Source: Trogon surrucura
Lineage: Eukaryota > Chordata > Aves > Trogoniformes > Trogonidae
DNA length: 64,000 nucleotides
Direction: 5' to 3'
Assembly: GCA_020746105.1 (NCBI GenBank)
Contig: CM036617.1
Span: 17,420,037 to 17,484,036, forward strand
The first letter of the stretch is position 1, and each line of letters begins with the position of its first letter. The position numbers and the translations under genes are program-made. Below the pieces are notes generated by a model, which saw nothing but the letters and a program-made list of their open reading frames with translations, was not told the origin of the DNA and made no database searches. Shown here piece by piece: positions 1 through 13,000 of this stretch.

Positions 1-3000
1 AGTCTCTCTTCATTTTGAAGCAATATCTATTAAATAACTTGGACTTTTTCACACAAATACAAAACTGCATTCTTTATTGAGCATCCTTACATGATGCACT
101 GGCAATCCGGAAGCCTAAAATCAGAAGATAAGTGCATTTTTTAGCTCTAGAAGGCCTATGTGCAAATTCCATAAACAACCATACATCTTCTGCATCATAT
201 ATATGCCTGAACTTCCCTACTAAGGCATGTGCATGGGAAGGGTGTCTTTAAAATCTCATAAATTTGGAATTACTGAGCCACCTTGATTCCCCATTCAAAT
301 CTTCTTGTATTGCTTTGCACTGGAAAACAGTTAGGACTGCTCAGCCATGGGGTCATTCAACATCACTGGACCATGAATGTCTTGCACCAGGAAGAAACTA
401 TTTTCAGCAGATATCCATCAGAACTTAGCTCAGGAACTGAATGAAAATCGTCCACGTGAACGTTTTACAGCAGCTCCTAAAGAGTAAGGCAGTTTTATCT
501 AAACTGAAGCTGTTCATAGGGCAATTGTGGTTTCAGATAATTTTTCCAGGTCGAAAGTTGTTGGCAAACACAGTATAACGTATTTTGTACATCTCTTTTC
601 AGTACTTTCAAATGTTTTCTTTTCCTTAGAAACATATTTTCATTCTGTGTGAGAGCTAAATCATAATAAAAAGTAAGACTGAAAAAAAAAATCAAGGGCA
701 AGGTATAGATTCAAATGTATCCCTGTCCTAGTTCTGCTGGGATAGAATCATAGGCCAGTCATGATGTGCTCACTGTTGGCAGTTTGGAATCATCCAGGAA
801 AGTAAGCTGGGAGGGTCAAAATCCAGGGCAGCTGACCTGAGCTGGCTACATGTATATGCCATCCCGTAAACGTCACTCTCATCATAAAGGGGGGAGTTTG
901 CAGAGGATGTGCCCTCTTCCTCCTGTTTCTCTTCTTTTTCCTCCTGTTTTATGAGGGGCTCACTTTTCATTCTGCTCCCCAGAGCTATTTTCCTATTTAT
1001 CGTGACTTCTATACACTCACTAGGCTGAGTATAATTTTGTATATTCTATATTAACATTAGTATTAATATTAGTTTGACTAATTCATTAAATCTGTTCTTA
1101 TCTCAATCCACAGGTCTACCCTCCTTTTCCTGATTGCTCTTCTTTGCTCAAGGGGGTCATGGGGTGATAGAACAACTGGTATAGCTTAGCCTTTGGTACA
1201 GGCTAAACACAGAGCTCCTTCATGGAAATTTGTGGTCCATTATTGTTTCAAGCCAGACTGTAGGAAGAAAAAAATCAAATCTCAAAAAAGATTATGAGAT
1301 GAGAAAAATACTAGCCTTTACCCAAGGCCCTCAGCAGTTATTCATCATTCTTGCCTTGGTCTGTATTGAACACAGAGACATTCAAATCCTTACCACAGGT
1401 GCCTGGCAACTTTGCACCTGGGATATCCACACGGTGTTGGCAAGTATGTCCCAAGACTAGAGGAGTCCCTTTAGGTCTTCATGGTCGCCTTGAGGCTGGA
1501 CAATATCCTAAATCATCTACAGTGGCACAAGACATCTATACTTACGTAGCTTAACCACTCACCAACTGCTGATAGAGGAAAACCTTGAAACTCCCGTGTG
1601 TGTTTCATTTAAATTTGGATTATGTTTCTGGTGAGTGAAAATTATGGGAAAAAGATCAACTATAGAATGCCTGGCCTATATTTGGATAAATTGTGCAACA
1701 GTGTAACATGTTAGGAGAAACACCTCGGCCACCATTTGAAGAACTACATCCTATGAGACATGACAAATCGAGAAAACATTTTTTCTGAATTACTTCCAAG
1801 GGTATGCAGTACATTTATGTGTCTGAGGCGTTGATAGTGTATCCATATTAATTTATCTGTATTAATCTCAAGCAGGTAGACCTGAGACATCATAAATAAA
1901 ATATGCTTCATTTCCCTAGTCAGGATGACATGTAATAGTCTGATTTTCACTTAGCTGTTGGTTCGGTTTCTTCACAAAGTCTAAGGGTAAGTGAAAGATG
2001 AAGTATCTGTTTCATTCAAGTAATCTGATCAAGGACCTTTTCAACATAAAGGGGGTAATATATAAAAGAGGAAATGTGAAAAAGAACACAGAGACACAAA
2101 CCTGGTGGATGCAAGATAACAGAGATGATGGCAGAAATCAAAAGACACCAGTGACTAATTGCTGGGCATTAAGAAACTAGTCACAGTGTTGGAAAGGGCC
2201 AACCTGGACTTTGACACTCATAAGAAAGGGTTAACAAGAGGAAAATTTGAGATATTCTGGGAGGGGCAGGGAGAGGATAGTGGTGGAAGCATGTGAACTG
2301 GTAAAAGAATGCACAGTTGAAGAAAATTGGGGAGGAACAGAAAGAATAATAAAGGTTTAAAAACAAGTTGGTAAGTGCATTTGCCTGTCTGAGGTCTACA
2401 ACTGATCACACAGAGAGAATGCTGTGTGTGCATGCACTACTGAACTTCAGCCCTTATCAGCTAAAGAGGAATGAATCTGGTGTCTATAATTCCATTCTAT
2501 GTCAGTCCTACATGGAGGTGTTGAAAGCAACGCCCTGTCTGTGGAAGTCCGTGTTTAGCCAGTAGTATTTTTTGGCTGTCTGTGCCCAAGCGTGTGTGTG
2601 GCAAAGGGGAGGATACACACTCAACGTCACTATTGGTTGAACCTGCAAATGAGAAAAAAGCCAACACATCCATCAGCCTGGGCTGGAGACTCCTGGGTCC
2701 CTAGATGGGCTCCAGCGGCCAGGCAGGAGCAATCCTGGAACTCTCAGGATGCTGAAGGCAGTAGCAATTCCCAGCCACCCTTAACTCAAAGAATTTCCTG
2801 AGGAATCGTTACAAAGTAAACCAGGATAATATTTAACTAACGAGTACTCAAGTTTTTTACTAGAACACCAGGCATAGCTATATGCTCCTGAAAATTTTTC
2901 AAGGACATCCTTATTTCTCCACAAACTCTGAAAATCCTTACACAGACAGGGATACTTTTTACACCAGTCTTTTACCCTTGTGAATTTCTGCAGCTGGACT

Positions 3001-4346
3001 GCATTTTTACTGTGTTTCTCAGGTTTGAAAAAAAACAGATATTTTGCAAAGTTAGACATCAATCAATAACCAAAATTTTTCAAACTGCACAGCTTCAGTA
3101 AGGCTTGGATTTATCTGTAAATTCATCACAGTGAATGTGTTTACCACATCTTGGGAAGAAATAGGAGATTAGACTTTCCTAGATATAACTTGTCCTTTTG
3201 GAAATAGTGTGCAGTTATATCAATCCCACAGCTATCCCTATTTCTGCATTACTAATGTGTAGTCTACAACCAAGAATAAGCTTAGTTCCATGGAAGAGTA
3301 AGTGGGGGGGTTTTTTGATGGGAATCACAAGTGACATTGTTAAGCATGTAGAAATTCAGTCTTATGAGTTAGGTGGAGGCAGAGGAAGACATAGATGTTA
3401 AAGTTTTTGCCTTGATCTACAGCTTCTGGAGGAACATGGCGAGATCAGAATCCTTCCTCTAATGTTTCTATCGCATCCTTAAGCCTTCAGGGTAGAAGAA
3501 AATCTTAAAAACATGAGCTGAGCACACAGAGCAGCTGAAAAGCTCCCAAATATCCTGCAACAATGCCAGAAGATGTGAGTTGTTCTTTTCTGTCTGAATT
3601 TTGAAAATCTTCAAATTTAAGAGCAGAAGAAAGCTTGCTATTTGGTTTATGTCACCTAGATAAGTTGTGTTATATTTCTCATTAGTGCTACATCATGTGC
3701 AAATGTGAACAACAACATGTTCTGCTGTGAAGTATTTATAGGGGAGTTTGTGCTGAGAATGCACAAATAAACAAAATCCTTCAAGGTAGACTCTTGATGG
3801 ACTGTTTTCAAGGTCAATGTCTGTTGAGAACAAATTAAGGAAAAGTTTTGATTTTCAAGTGAAAAACCACTATTTTACTTCACATTATAGTCATGGATAG
3901 CAGCTTTGTCTTGATCAAATTCAATAAATCTTTGCTAACCTATTTTTTATTTTATGGTAGTTCTCCTTTGAATTTTAAGTTGAACAATTTCTTCCTAGGT
4001 GTAGAACTGATTGTAAATCCCATGCTTTCATCTGAAAAAAAATGAAATGCCATATTTGTACAAATTATGGCATTTAATATTATGATACACAAATGGCCAA
4101 TTTGTTTCTACATTCTTGTTATTGATTTGATTTTAGTAAATAGCTTGCATCTCAGATAAAGTCCATTCTTACCTCAGAATCTGAGTAAAAATGGGTATAT
4201 TGTGAAGTACATCCACCTGTTTGTGTGGAATAGAATTATGTTATTATTTATATATTTAAGCAATTGATTTATCTCTCTCTTTCTTTCCACACCACAGATA
4301 TACGAAGAGTAACTGAATGTACATCTGTATTACCTATGCAACACTT

Positions 4347-4378
4347 GTATATATGTTATGTATATATGTATGTATATA
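4347..4378. repeat. TA/TATG-rich simple repeat
   Basis: A short run alternates TATA and TATG units. It is an imperfect dinucleotide/tetranucleotide microsatellite with no visible function. Confidence 0.7.
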
Positions 4379-5389
4379 GCTTGATTCTGTAATATTCTGA
4401 ACAAACTCTGTCTTTTTGAGACATTTGTAGATACACAACTTTCAAGAAAAGGCAAAAATTTTGTAGTAAGAATACGAAGATCTGTCATCTGCCCCAGAAA
4501 ATCTGTGACCTCTTTTCACACATGTTAAACGAAATCACCGTAACAACATAGATGGAGTACAGATATAGAGAAATGAACACAGGACATAATTGAGCAGCAT
4601 CCAGAGGAGAATATTCACCTGCTTACCAGCTGTGGATCTACAAACCAGTGGACAAGGTTTTAATTTAGTGTCCATTAGAACAGTTGAGCAACTGACACAA
4701 TGAGGTGCAACAGGTAAAATCCTACAACTGTTAAACTCACCTTGATTTTGGAGGAGTTTTGTCAATTAATTTCAACTAGCAACCTGGCATAAGAAGTCAA
4801 ATTATTATTTTCATAGAAACCTTTACACTTCACAGAAAGTGCAGATGTTTTCATCTCAGAGAAGTTTTCAGTCTCATTGTTTTTTTTGGGGCAATATATT
4901 CTTTTGCAGTGGGTGAAAGTTTGAATTCCAGGGGTTTAACTTTTTCTTTTGCGTTTTTCATGTATCTATCTTGCTCTTTTTGAGTGAGACATGTGAATTT
5001 GGACTATCAGCTCTTTTCTGCATCTTGCAAATTTTAAGCTGAATTGCATTATAGAAGGAATTTAGTTCATTCCTTTAAAGGGTAATAAAGCAAATTCAAC
5101 ACAACAGATTTCTGCTGTTTCATTTCTACCTCGGAATTTTTAGCGTCTATTACAATGTTCTTAGATCATGATGTAGGTTCCTGGAAACTCATCTAAACTA
5201 TTAAGCAGCTGAAACGAAAACAACCTGTTCAAAATCTATGCAAGTGCCTTTAATCACTAACATATATCATGGTAGTCTGTGTGCTCAGTCATATGTTCTA
5301 AAAAAGATATAAAATATCTTGAAATAAAGGCAACTACCCCGTCCTTCAAGAGACTTCTAAGTGATTTATTAGTAGTAATAATTCTATAA

Positions 5390-5475
5390 ATCATTTAGTG
5401 TTTTCCCTTATCCAGATAACATTAACTCACTGTTATGAAAACTCTCGTGAGGTAGATAAACATTTAAGTCGATGT
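5390..5475. repeat. Possible ancient MIR/L3-type relic
   Basis: The segment contains a run reading roughly 'ctcgtgaggtagataaac', preceded by 'taactcactgttatgaaaa'. This order resembles the 'ctgtgaggtaggtaaat' portion that precedes the 'gaggaaactgag' block in old amniote MIR/L3 elements. The following block is not recognisable here. The match is short and by eye only. Confidence 0.3.
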
Positions 5476-5700
5476 TGCCACAAGATGATACAAATAAAAC
5501 ACATATAATAAATTGCTTTAGAAATTGTGGGTCCTTGTGCTACCCTCTGTCTTTTCCCTGCAGCGAAGACTTCTCTGGATCTGTGTTTCCTTGCTTACCA
5601 GCATAGGAAGGCTAACTAACTATTGGCATGAGTCATAATGGATAATGGCATGTATATACATAAAAAAGTGATTTGACATTAAAAAAATATTTAATGCCAA

Positions 5701-6403
5701 CAGTCCTGGGGAGAAGGATTTGGACATCTTGGTGGATGATAAGACCAACATGAGCCAACAGTGTGTGCTTGCGGCCCAGAAAGCCAACTGTATCCTGGGA
5801 TGCATCAAGAGATATGTGACCAGCAGGTTGAGGGAGGTGATTCTGCCCCTTTGCTCTGCCCCTGTGAGACTTCACCTGAAGTTCTGTGTCCAGCTCTGGA
5901 ACCCTCAACACAAGAAAGACATGGAGCTGTTGGAGTAAGTCCAGAGGAGGGCTACCAAGGATGGTCAGAGAGCTGGAACACCTCTCCTATGAGGATAGGC
6001 TGAGAGAGTTGGGCTTGTTCAGCCTGGAAAAGAGAAGGCTCCGGAGAGACCTTACAGTGGCCTTCCAGTACCTGAAGGGGGTCTACAGGAAGGCTAGAGA
6101 GAGACTTTTTGCAAGGGCCTGTAGTGATAGGATGAGGGGTAATGGGTGGAAGCTGGAAGAGTGTAGGTTTAGACTAGATATAAGGAAGAAGTTCTTTACC
6201 CTGAGGGTGGTGAGGCACTGGAGCAGGTTGCCCAGGGAAGCTGTGGATGTTCCATCCCTGGAAGTTTTTAAGGCCAGGTTGGATGGAGTCTTGAGCAACC
6301 TGATCTAGTGGGAAATGCCCCTGCCATGGTGGGGGGTTTGGAACTAGATGATCTGTGAGATCCCTTCCAAGCCAAATCATTCCATGATTCACTATATGAT
6401 TCT
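5701..6403 (+). mobile_element. CR1 LINE, 5'-truncated decayed 3' fragment
   Basis: This is the last ~700 bp of a CR1 non-LTR retrotransposon in sense orientation. The C-terminal region of ORF2 downstream of the reverse transcriptase domain can be read in pieces. One frame (5720-5938) holds 'NMSQQC' and ends in a stop. A second frame, from about 5970 to 6308, carries '[17 protein letters not shown]', a '..RMRGNGWKLEE' block and 'HWSRLPREAVDVPSLEVF'. An in-frame TAA and a frameshift between the two show the copy is dead. The 3' UTR follows, ending in the CR1 tail 'tgattcactatatgattct'. The divergence suggests an older insertion than the intact copy at 48.7-51.6 kb. Confidence 0.93.
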
Positions 6404-9400
6404 ACACAACAAATACAAAAAAAACCTCTATGGATTTCACCATTATCAGCATCCCAGCCAGCAATTATCTGCAAACTTTAATAATAATTTAAGCATCGGT
6501 TACTTATTCACTTCTAGTATTGATACAAGTGTCAGCAAATTACATGATAAACAGGGTTTATTCATAACACAGCTGTATGTAAATATTCAAATCAGAATCA
6601 GAGTCCTCACAAATGAGAAAAAAAAGCAGGTGCAATGTGGCCTAATCCACAGAAAATATCTCAACCTTCATCTGGTACAGGGTGCATGAACAAATGTGGC
6701 ATACATGGGAAAGGACGAAGGATAAAGAATACACCATCAGTTACAGCTCCTTCAATTCTTACCTTAGAAATCTCAGTACTCACACTCTTAAGGTTTAGCA
6801 ATGTTCTCTGTAACCCCTACCGATTCCTTGGAATCTCTGTGTTTCTTTCAGCCCTTTCTAGTAAACCAGCTACAACTGCTTGCTCACTTCCTATGGCTTC
6901 AAAGCACTAAAAATTATACCAACTGGATGTTTTTGTTTCTAATTATACATACACACAAGACATACTAAACTCTTTACCCCCTCCCAGATACTGAGAAAGT
7001 TGCATATTTAGAGCCTTTGAGACAGGCTGCGTATTTACAGGGTGTGACTACTATTTCTTTCCCTGAATATCTTCATATCTAATGCTTAGAAGTTTGTTGC
7101 TTACACACTAGCTTTACTTGCTATGTTCACTCATATCTGCCACTAAAGTGTGTTACAAGGCTGACTTGAAGCATACGGAATAACATTTTTAAAAAACTCT
7201 TTTATGGGCTTTGGATTGGGGCTGTCAACACTGAAAATTTAACATGCATATTTGAGAGAAAACCATCATCTCTCGTTTTGATATAGTTGGTCTGCATTCA
7301 TAGAAAGGTCCTGACTTAGCTAATTAGGAGTATACTCTATCTCCATTCAAATGCTGCTGAGGGAGCCACATCTGAATATCTCATTATGCAGAAGATGGCT
7401 AATTATGTTTATTTTCTTTCAGTACATTCACCAGAGCTGAAGAAATTATCTCAGTATTAGGCCATTTCCCTCTCATTTTGATATTGAACAGAAGAAAGGC
7501 ATAAAAACCTGATCAGACTTTACTAAGTATGTAGCAAGGGCAGAAGGACAGCTGAACTTCTGTGACTGTCTTTTCAACCACAAAAGTCTTTCTTTCCAAA
7601 TGTTACACATAAGTGAGGGAAAGCATTGAGTTTTTCAAGGAGCGTGGCTTACGAGATGAAAAATGAAAGCTGCTTTTACAAGTCAATTTCTCAAACAAGC
7701 TCTGCTCTATACCACCACACTTCACTGAAATAAGGACTACTGACAGGCAGCGTTTCTAGACACTGTACTACCAGGAGCATTGCTGACCTTTTGTAAAGAT
7801 ACTATGAGGTAGTGTCTCTATAGCCATTGTCACCATACTAACAGAAAAATGGAGTGAGCATGAGAACATGGCCAGCAACAAAGTAGATGTGTGACTTGAA
7901 CATTCTGCAAATCCTGAAAGACATTTGAGTTGGAGTTCAGGACACACAGCATTGTATTTGCATGGAGCAGACTGTTTCCTCCCAGGGAACAGCAACAGGG
8001 GATTTCTAAGGGGCTATTCTCAAAGGATTTTTTTCCATGTCCACTTTTACAACAGTAATGCACACAGAAGATTCTAAGGAGAATCAAGAAGGCAGAAGAC
8101 ACAAGTCCCAGGGGATAGAATTCCTGTGATTACTTTCCACCTTTATCTGAGGAATTACTGTATGTTTTGTAAAATTACAGTGACTCATAGGGTCATTACC
8201 AGAGAGACTACTGTACAAAGTGACATTTTTCATACACAGAAAGAGAAAGGCAACTATTTGTATCTAACTGAATCCAACACATTCCTAAGACGACTTACTG
8301 AGTATCTCAGGTCCAAAAGGTCAACTGAGGATAATTTAAAATTTTGGCCATACATTTTTCATGATAATACAAAGGAAAATATCTCAAAACTCAGTTCCTG
8401 AAGAAGGTGAGAATCCTTCCAGGTTTAATACTGTGGCCTTCTTATGATTTAAAAAACAACCACAACACACTAATATAATAGCAGTCCTATTGCACTTACC
8501 AAAGATTTACTTGAGAATTTTAAATGATCTGTTAATTGCAAAATTATACCGACAAACCCAGGTCTTAAATGGTGCCGGAAGCACATACCTGTAGTGTGGC
8601 TTGTGGAGATGATGTGTGTTTGCCCAACTAAAGCTGACTGAAAGTCTCTGCTTCAATTTCTGAAATCAGGGAAGAATTATTTAGCTCACGTAGTGTTTCC
8701 ACACCTGCAGTTTCTGAGATCTACTGCAGGACTGAGGGCAGCCTACGTGACAGAATGGAATGTATCTCGCATTGCTCCTGAGCTAAATGCCAGCCAAGCC
8801 AGCCCGAGGATGGGGACAAGGTCATCACATCAACAGAGCACAGTAGTCATGTATAATGCAGGTAACTGTTCTAGACACAATATCCCACTGGCATGCCCAT
8901 GCTTCCTTCAGACCTGAGCTGCTTGAATCATGTGGGTGTGTTCATTTACTAACAGCTTGAGGCAATAATGTGTTGATTCAGCACTTTGCAGACACAAACA
9001 GCTTTTACCTCCTGAATGAATCCAGTTCTGTTAGTCACCATCAGGGATCACTCTCCAGCCTTGAGTTCAGTGGGATGTCACATCTTGCGGTTTTAAACAC
9101 AGAATGTTTTACCCAGCAATAGAAGGAGGCTGCGCCTAAGCTGCCTATTAAGAATGGTTCCCGGCCCATGCTAAGCTTTGGGCTGAGCCAAGGAATTGTC
9201 TGTGAGACCACTGCTTGTTACAAGCCAAACTTGTACCACCATGCTAGTGGTCATAGGATATGGATGATTACACATTGGCTTCTCTGCTTTGGACTTGCCC
9301 TGGCAATATTGCATTTCTAGTAGAGACACTGCCATAGATGACAAAGTTTTATACGAGCTGAACCTGAGCTAAATCATTCTGTCAACAGGATTTATTCCAG

Positions 9401-10999
9401 TTATGGAACTTTATTGCATGGCTTTCTGCTAGTTCAGAACAAGGTAAATGGTACTTGCAAAACAACATGCAAATACATTACAACAAAGTCCTCATGCTAC
9501 AAAAATTGCATGTTACAGAAGTTTCTGGGAGTCTGTGCAGGAGTGTTAAAAAAGTACAACTCTTTGTAAAACACAGAATTTTACATAATGTAACATAATC
9601 TGGTCAAACTAATCCAAGAAACTACTGATGATTTATACTTCTCTTAAGCCTAGACCAGTGTTTCTCTCAGCTAAGATTGTGCGTGAAGGACGTGAAGGAT
9701 ATCCCAAAGTATTAGTAACTCATACCGCTTTATCATGGACATGCCTATGTGATCGTGATGTTTGATCTATTGCTCTAGTCATGGTTTTCTGTTAGAAGAC
9801 CGTAACAGTGTCTTGTCTTGCTTCTTCTTTGTACTGTTTCATACACTAATCTATACTCCCTGCCATGGTTTCAATTACTTTCTCCTATTTAAACTACTCA
9901 CACACTTCATTCTATTGCAGTCCATAGCTGAAAATGCTTCCTTCTTGCTGGCTTGTTGCATCCTGGAGATCCAGGTCTTCCAAAACTGTAAGCATGACAA
10001 GAAAGAACTACCACAATATCCGGAAATAAGTCTTTCCAGGACCAGAGCAGAAGATATGGCAGCACTGAAGATGGATGCAAGATAAACCTTTGTCCCAAAT
10101 GTGATGAAAATGGTAAATGTGATCATCTCCCTGCACCCTTCTCCAAGAACTGTTGAGCTCAATTCCCTTTCTGCCTTTGCCCTTCTATATCTTTCTGACT
10201 GTCACTGAAAGTACTAAAAATATATACTGCTGTCAGTATCAGGTGTTCATGCCAAGGTGCTGGCATTGAAGGGCTTTAGAGGTGGCCTCTGTGAGAGGAC
10301 TTTAAGGGCTGCCCTCTGCCTAACAGGTGGATGTACCCTGAAGGAACTATGGCTCATAGAGATCTCACAATGGAGCAGGTTTATCATGAAGGAATTGTAT
10401 CCTGGGAAGGATGCATGAGAAAACAAGTAGAAAGTGTGTGGAAGAAAGAGCACCACAGAGAAGCTGTCATGCACAACCCCCATTCCTCATGGTCATTTAC
10501 TGCTCAGGGTGGGGAGCAGGTAGAAGCATCAGAGTGAAATTGAGACCGGGAAAAAGGGAGAGGTGGTTTTACTACTGTCTCTGTTTCTCACCATCCTACT
10601 CTATTTTTGACTGGCAATAAATTAAATTAGTTTTCTCCATGACAGTAACTGCAAAGTGTCCTCATCTTTATCTTGTCCCATAAGATTTTTCATCCTGTTT
10701 CCTTCCCCTGTCCTGTCAAGAAAGAGAGTGAGTGAGCTGTTGGGTTGGAGTTTGGCATTTAGCCAAGGTTAACCCTCCACAACTGTGAATATGGCTTATT
10801 GTCTCTAAACCTTGTTCACAACTGTTGTGGCCAACTACGGGCCCTACAATAATAAAAGAAATATTCTACAGCAGCATAACATTGGTTACCTGCATCACTT
10901 TTTGAAGACTGCATACTCAAGGCATATCACAGCAAATTCTGGACAGCTACTTCTTTTAATGGAGTCCGGTATTTTGCATTGCTCAACGGTTTTCATTAA
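6404..10999. other. Unique non-coding DNA
   Basis: I see no gene, RNA or clear transposon here. Base composition is moderately AT-rich. Slightly more GC-rich patches at about 8.57-9.2 kb and 10.2-10.55 kb have no protein-like frame longer than about 110 codons and no splice pattern I could chain into exons. Confidence 0.5.
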
Positions 11000-11185
11000 G
11001 ATCATAGAATCATAGAATGGCCTAGGCTAGAAGGGACCTTAGACATCATTTTAATCCAACCGCCTTGTCATGGGCAGCAACGTCTCTCAACTAGATCATG
11101 CCACACGTGAGGACCGAACAGGAATCAAATCCGTGACCTTTGGTGTTTCAGCACCACACTCAACCGACAGAGCTAAACTGGCCCT
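11000..11185 (-). mobile_element. tRNA-Ile-derived SINE with CR1-like tail (TguSINE1-like)
   Basis: Read on the minus strand, the element opens with a ~74-nt tRNA-like head (11184 down to 11111). Box A (11175-11159) reads TAGCTCTGTCGGTTGAG and box B (11132-11121) reads GGATTTGATTCC. Both are close to RNA polymerase III internal promoter consensuses. The head as a whole follows vertebrate tRNA-Ile: GGGCC start, TGGTG/CACCA anticodon stem, 'AAGGTC' and a final GGTCC. After the head comes a body that matches a CR1 3' end, with 'aaggtcccttctagcc' and terminal 'attctatgattctatgat' repeats. A tRNA head joined to a LINE tail defines a SINE mobilised by its partner LINE. It has no coding capacity, and several promoter mismatches suggest it is inactive. 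The TguSINE1 name is from memory of the family design, not a database match. Confidence 0.85.
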
Positions 11186-13000
11186 CAGCTCTAGCTCAAC
11201 TTAAAACAGGCAAAGTATTAACCTAAACTATGCCAGAAACACAGAGTGAATAGCTAAGGATGTCTTAAGCATGCATGACATAGGGTCCTCTTCAGTGCTC
11301 ATGGTCTGCTAGAATGGGACTAGTTTTACCAAATTTCACCCTTCCATGCTTATAGCTGAATCATGCCCAAGGTTCACTTCATAGTCAATAGAGAAAAAAA
11401 AAACTCGTCTAAAATAGGTTTCATTTCATCCTAAATCAATGTCTGAAGCAGGTCAAATGAATGATCCCTAAAAACACCTCTTTCTCTCCACTGACTAAGA
11501 CAGAAACTCACTTCAGAAGGCGAGAAACTTGCATCATACATACCAAAAGTAGATGAGGTGAGTCTCACCTCTAACAAGTACTTGGTTAGTTCTGTGCTGA
11601 TTTATCAGTATTTCTAATGGATGCATAGTGCAGTACATTCAGTTTGTAGCACAACCCAGAAAAATAAGCATTTGTACTATGCTAGCTCATAAAAGATGTG
11701 GTCCACTGAAATGTTTTGCAAAAATCCCTGTACTTCAGAGTTTATCATTTGACTCACAAACACTCGATGGTCTGTGAAGAAAACCTGCACACCTAATGAG
11801 GCATTTCATAAAAGTATAACAGAAAACTAGGAGAATATTGATTGGCAGTAAAAGAAAATATGTTCAGATGTCACACAAAGACTGAGAAACCTTGGTACCA
11901 CAGATGTACAAGACATCAGCTTTTCAGACCGTACAGAGCAATCAAAACCAAGTGACCTGGCATTCCTAACGTGATTAAGTGATGTGATGTCACAGTTTTT
12001 AAAAAGTAATTGAGTTGAGTAAAAGTACAATTTGAGTGGTTTTTGTACCTTATGCACCACGGATCAGTAAATCATCACTCATGAGAGGTACCTTAACCCT
12101 GAAGTGTATGGGATTTGAATTAGGTTTCCACTCTGAGGAAAGACTTTGTTTCGAAGTAAATTCCAGACTTTCTCCTCTACATTCTTTCTGTCCTTGGGTG
12201 ACAGACTGGGGCAAGGCAGATTTCCATTCATCACAGTCCAATCTATCTCACTGAGCCCTACGTTGGGCCTGTCCTAGTGTCACTCCAACATCTCCAAGTG
12301 ATATGTCTTGCATCATGACTAATATTTATCATGACAATCTTTTTGTAATAACTTTCCTATGTTAACCCAGCATCTTTTCTCAACACTTTCTGAGTAGTAG
12401 AACAATTTGTTAGCTTTGCAAAACATGACTTTTATGCTCTTCCTTTATATGCATTGGCATTTCTGGGAGAGGTCTCCCTCAAAAAATCAAAGCAGGAGGA
12501 TTGGAAATAACACCATAAATCTTAAATTGCCAATGAATTTAGAGCTCTGAGTCTCATCTAAACAATATTCTAACTGTACATTAGTTGCATTGTACTATCT
12601 GATTAGCAATCTCATTGATTCAAATAATAATAAAAAGAATTCTAGAAAGACAGGAAATGTAATTCCATATGCAGGAATTAAAAGAGCCCTGTGCCAACTC
12701 TCATGACATAGTCTAACCCAGAGACTTTTGAATTGTAAAAAAATGCCTTATATACTTCCATAAAACTTAAAAACTTAGATTCTACAATGATTTAGAGAAG
12801 TTAACAAGATAGAACTAAGATACCAGTGTTATTACCATTGACATAAATTTATGATTTTCTGAGAATCTGATGGTTTAAAAAAAATCTTTGTAATGAGTTA
12901 TTGGAAAAAGTCTTCAGCAATACATCAATAAAACAAGAGTAGCAGAAATACGCATCTTTGTGTTAATTTATAGGGAATTCCATGAATAACGGATGCTTTC
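11186..13000. other. Unique AT-rich non-coding DNA
   Basis: Nothing recognisable. All frames are under 80 codons, and no tails, LTR ends or RNA genes are visible. Confidence 0.5.

Larger units (their letters stand above)
1..5700. other. Unique AT-rich non-coding DNA
   Basis: No gene or clear mobile element is visible. Open frames are under 100 codons and lack recognisable domains. A frame at 770-970 on the minus strand is rich in Glu and Lys because it crosses a pyrimidine-rich stretch; I could not tie it to any protein. A short alternating TA/TATG tract lies near 4347-4378. The segment around 5390-5475 weakly resembles an old amniote SINE/LINE tail and is listed separately. Confidence 0.6.

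Noticed and set aside
770-970. Minus-strand 66-codon frame rich in Glu/Lys, resembling a terminal exon
   Set aside because: The acidic run comes from a pyrimidine-rich stretch. I found no matching family and could not chain it to other exons.
11111-11184. Functional tRNA-Ile gene
   Set aside because: Box B and the stems carry several substitutions, the anticodon loop is one base short, and the sequence runs straight into a CR1-type tail. It is a SINE head.
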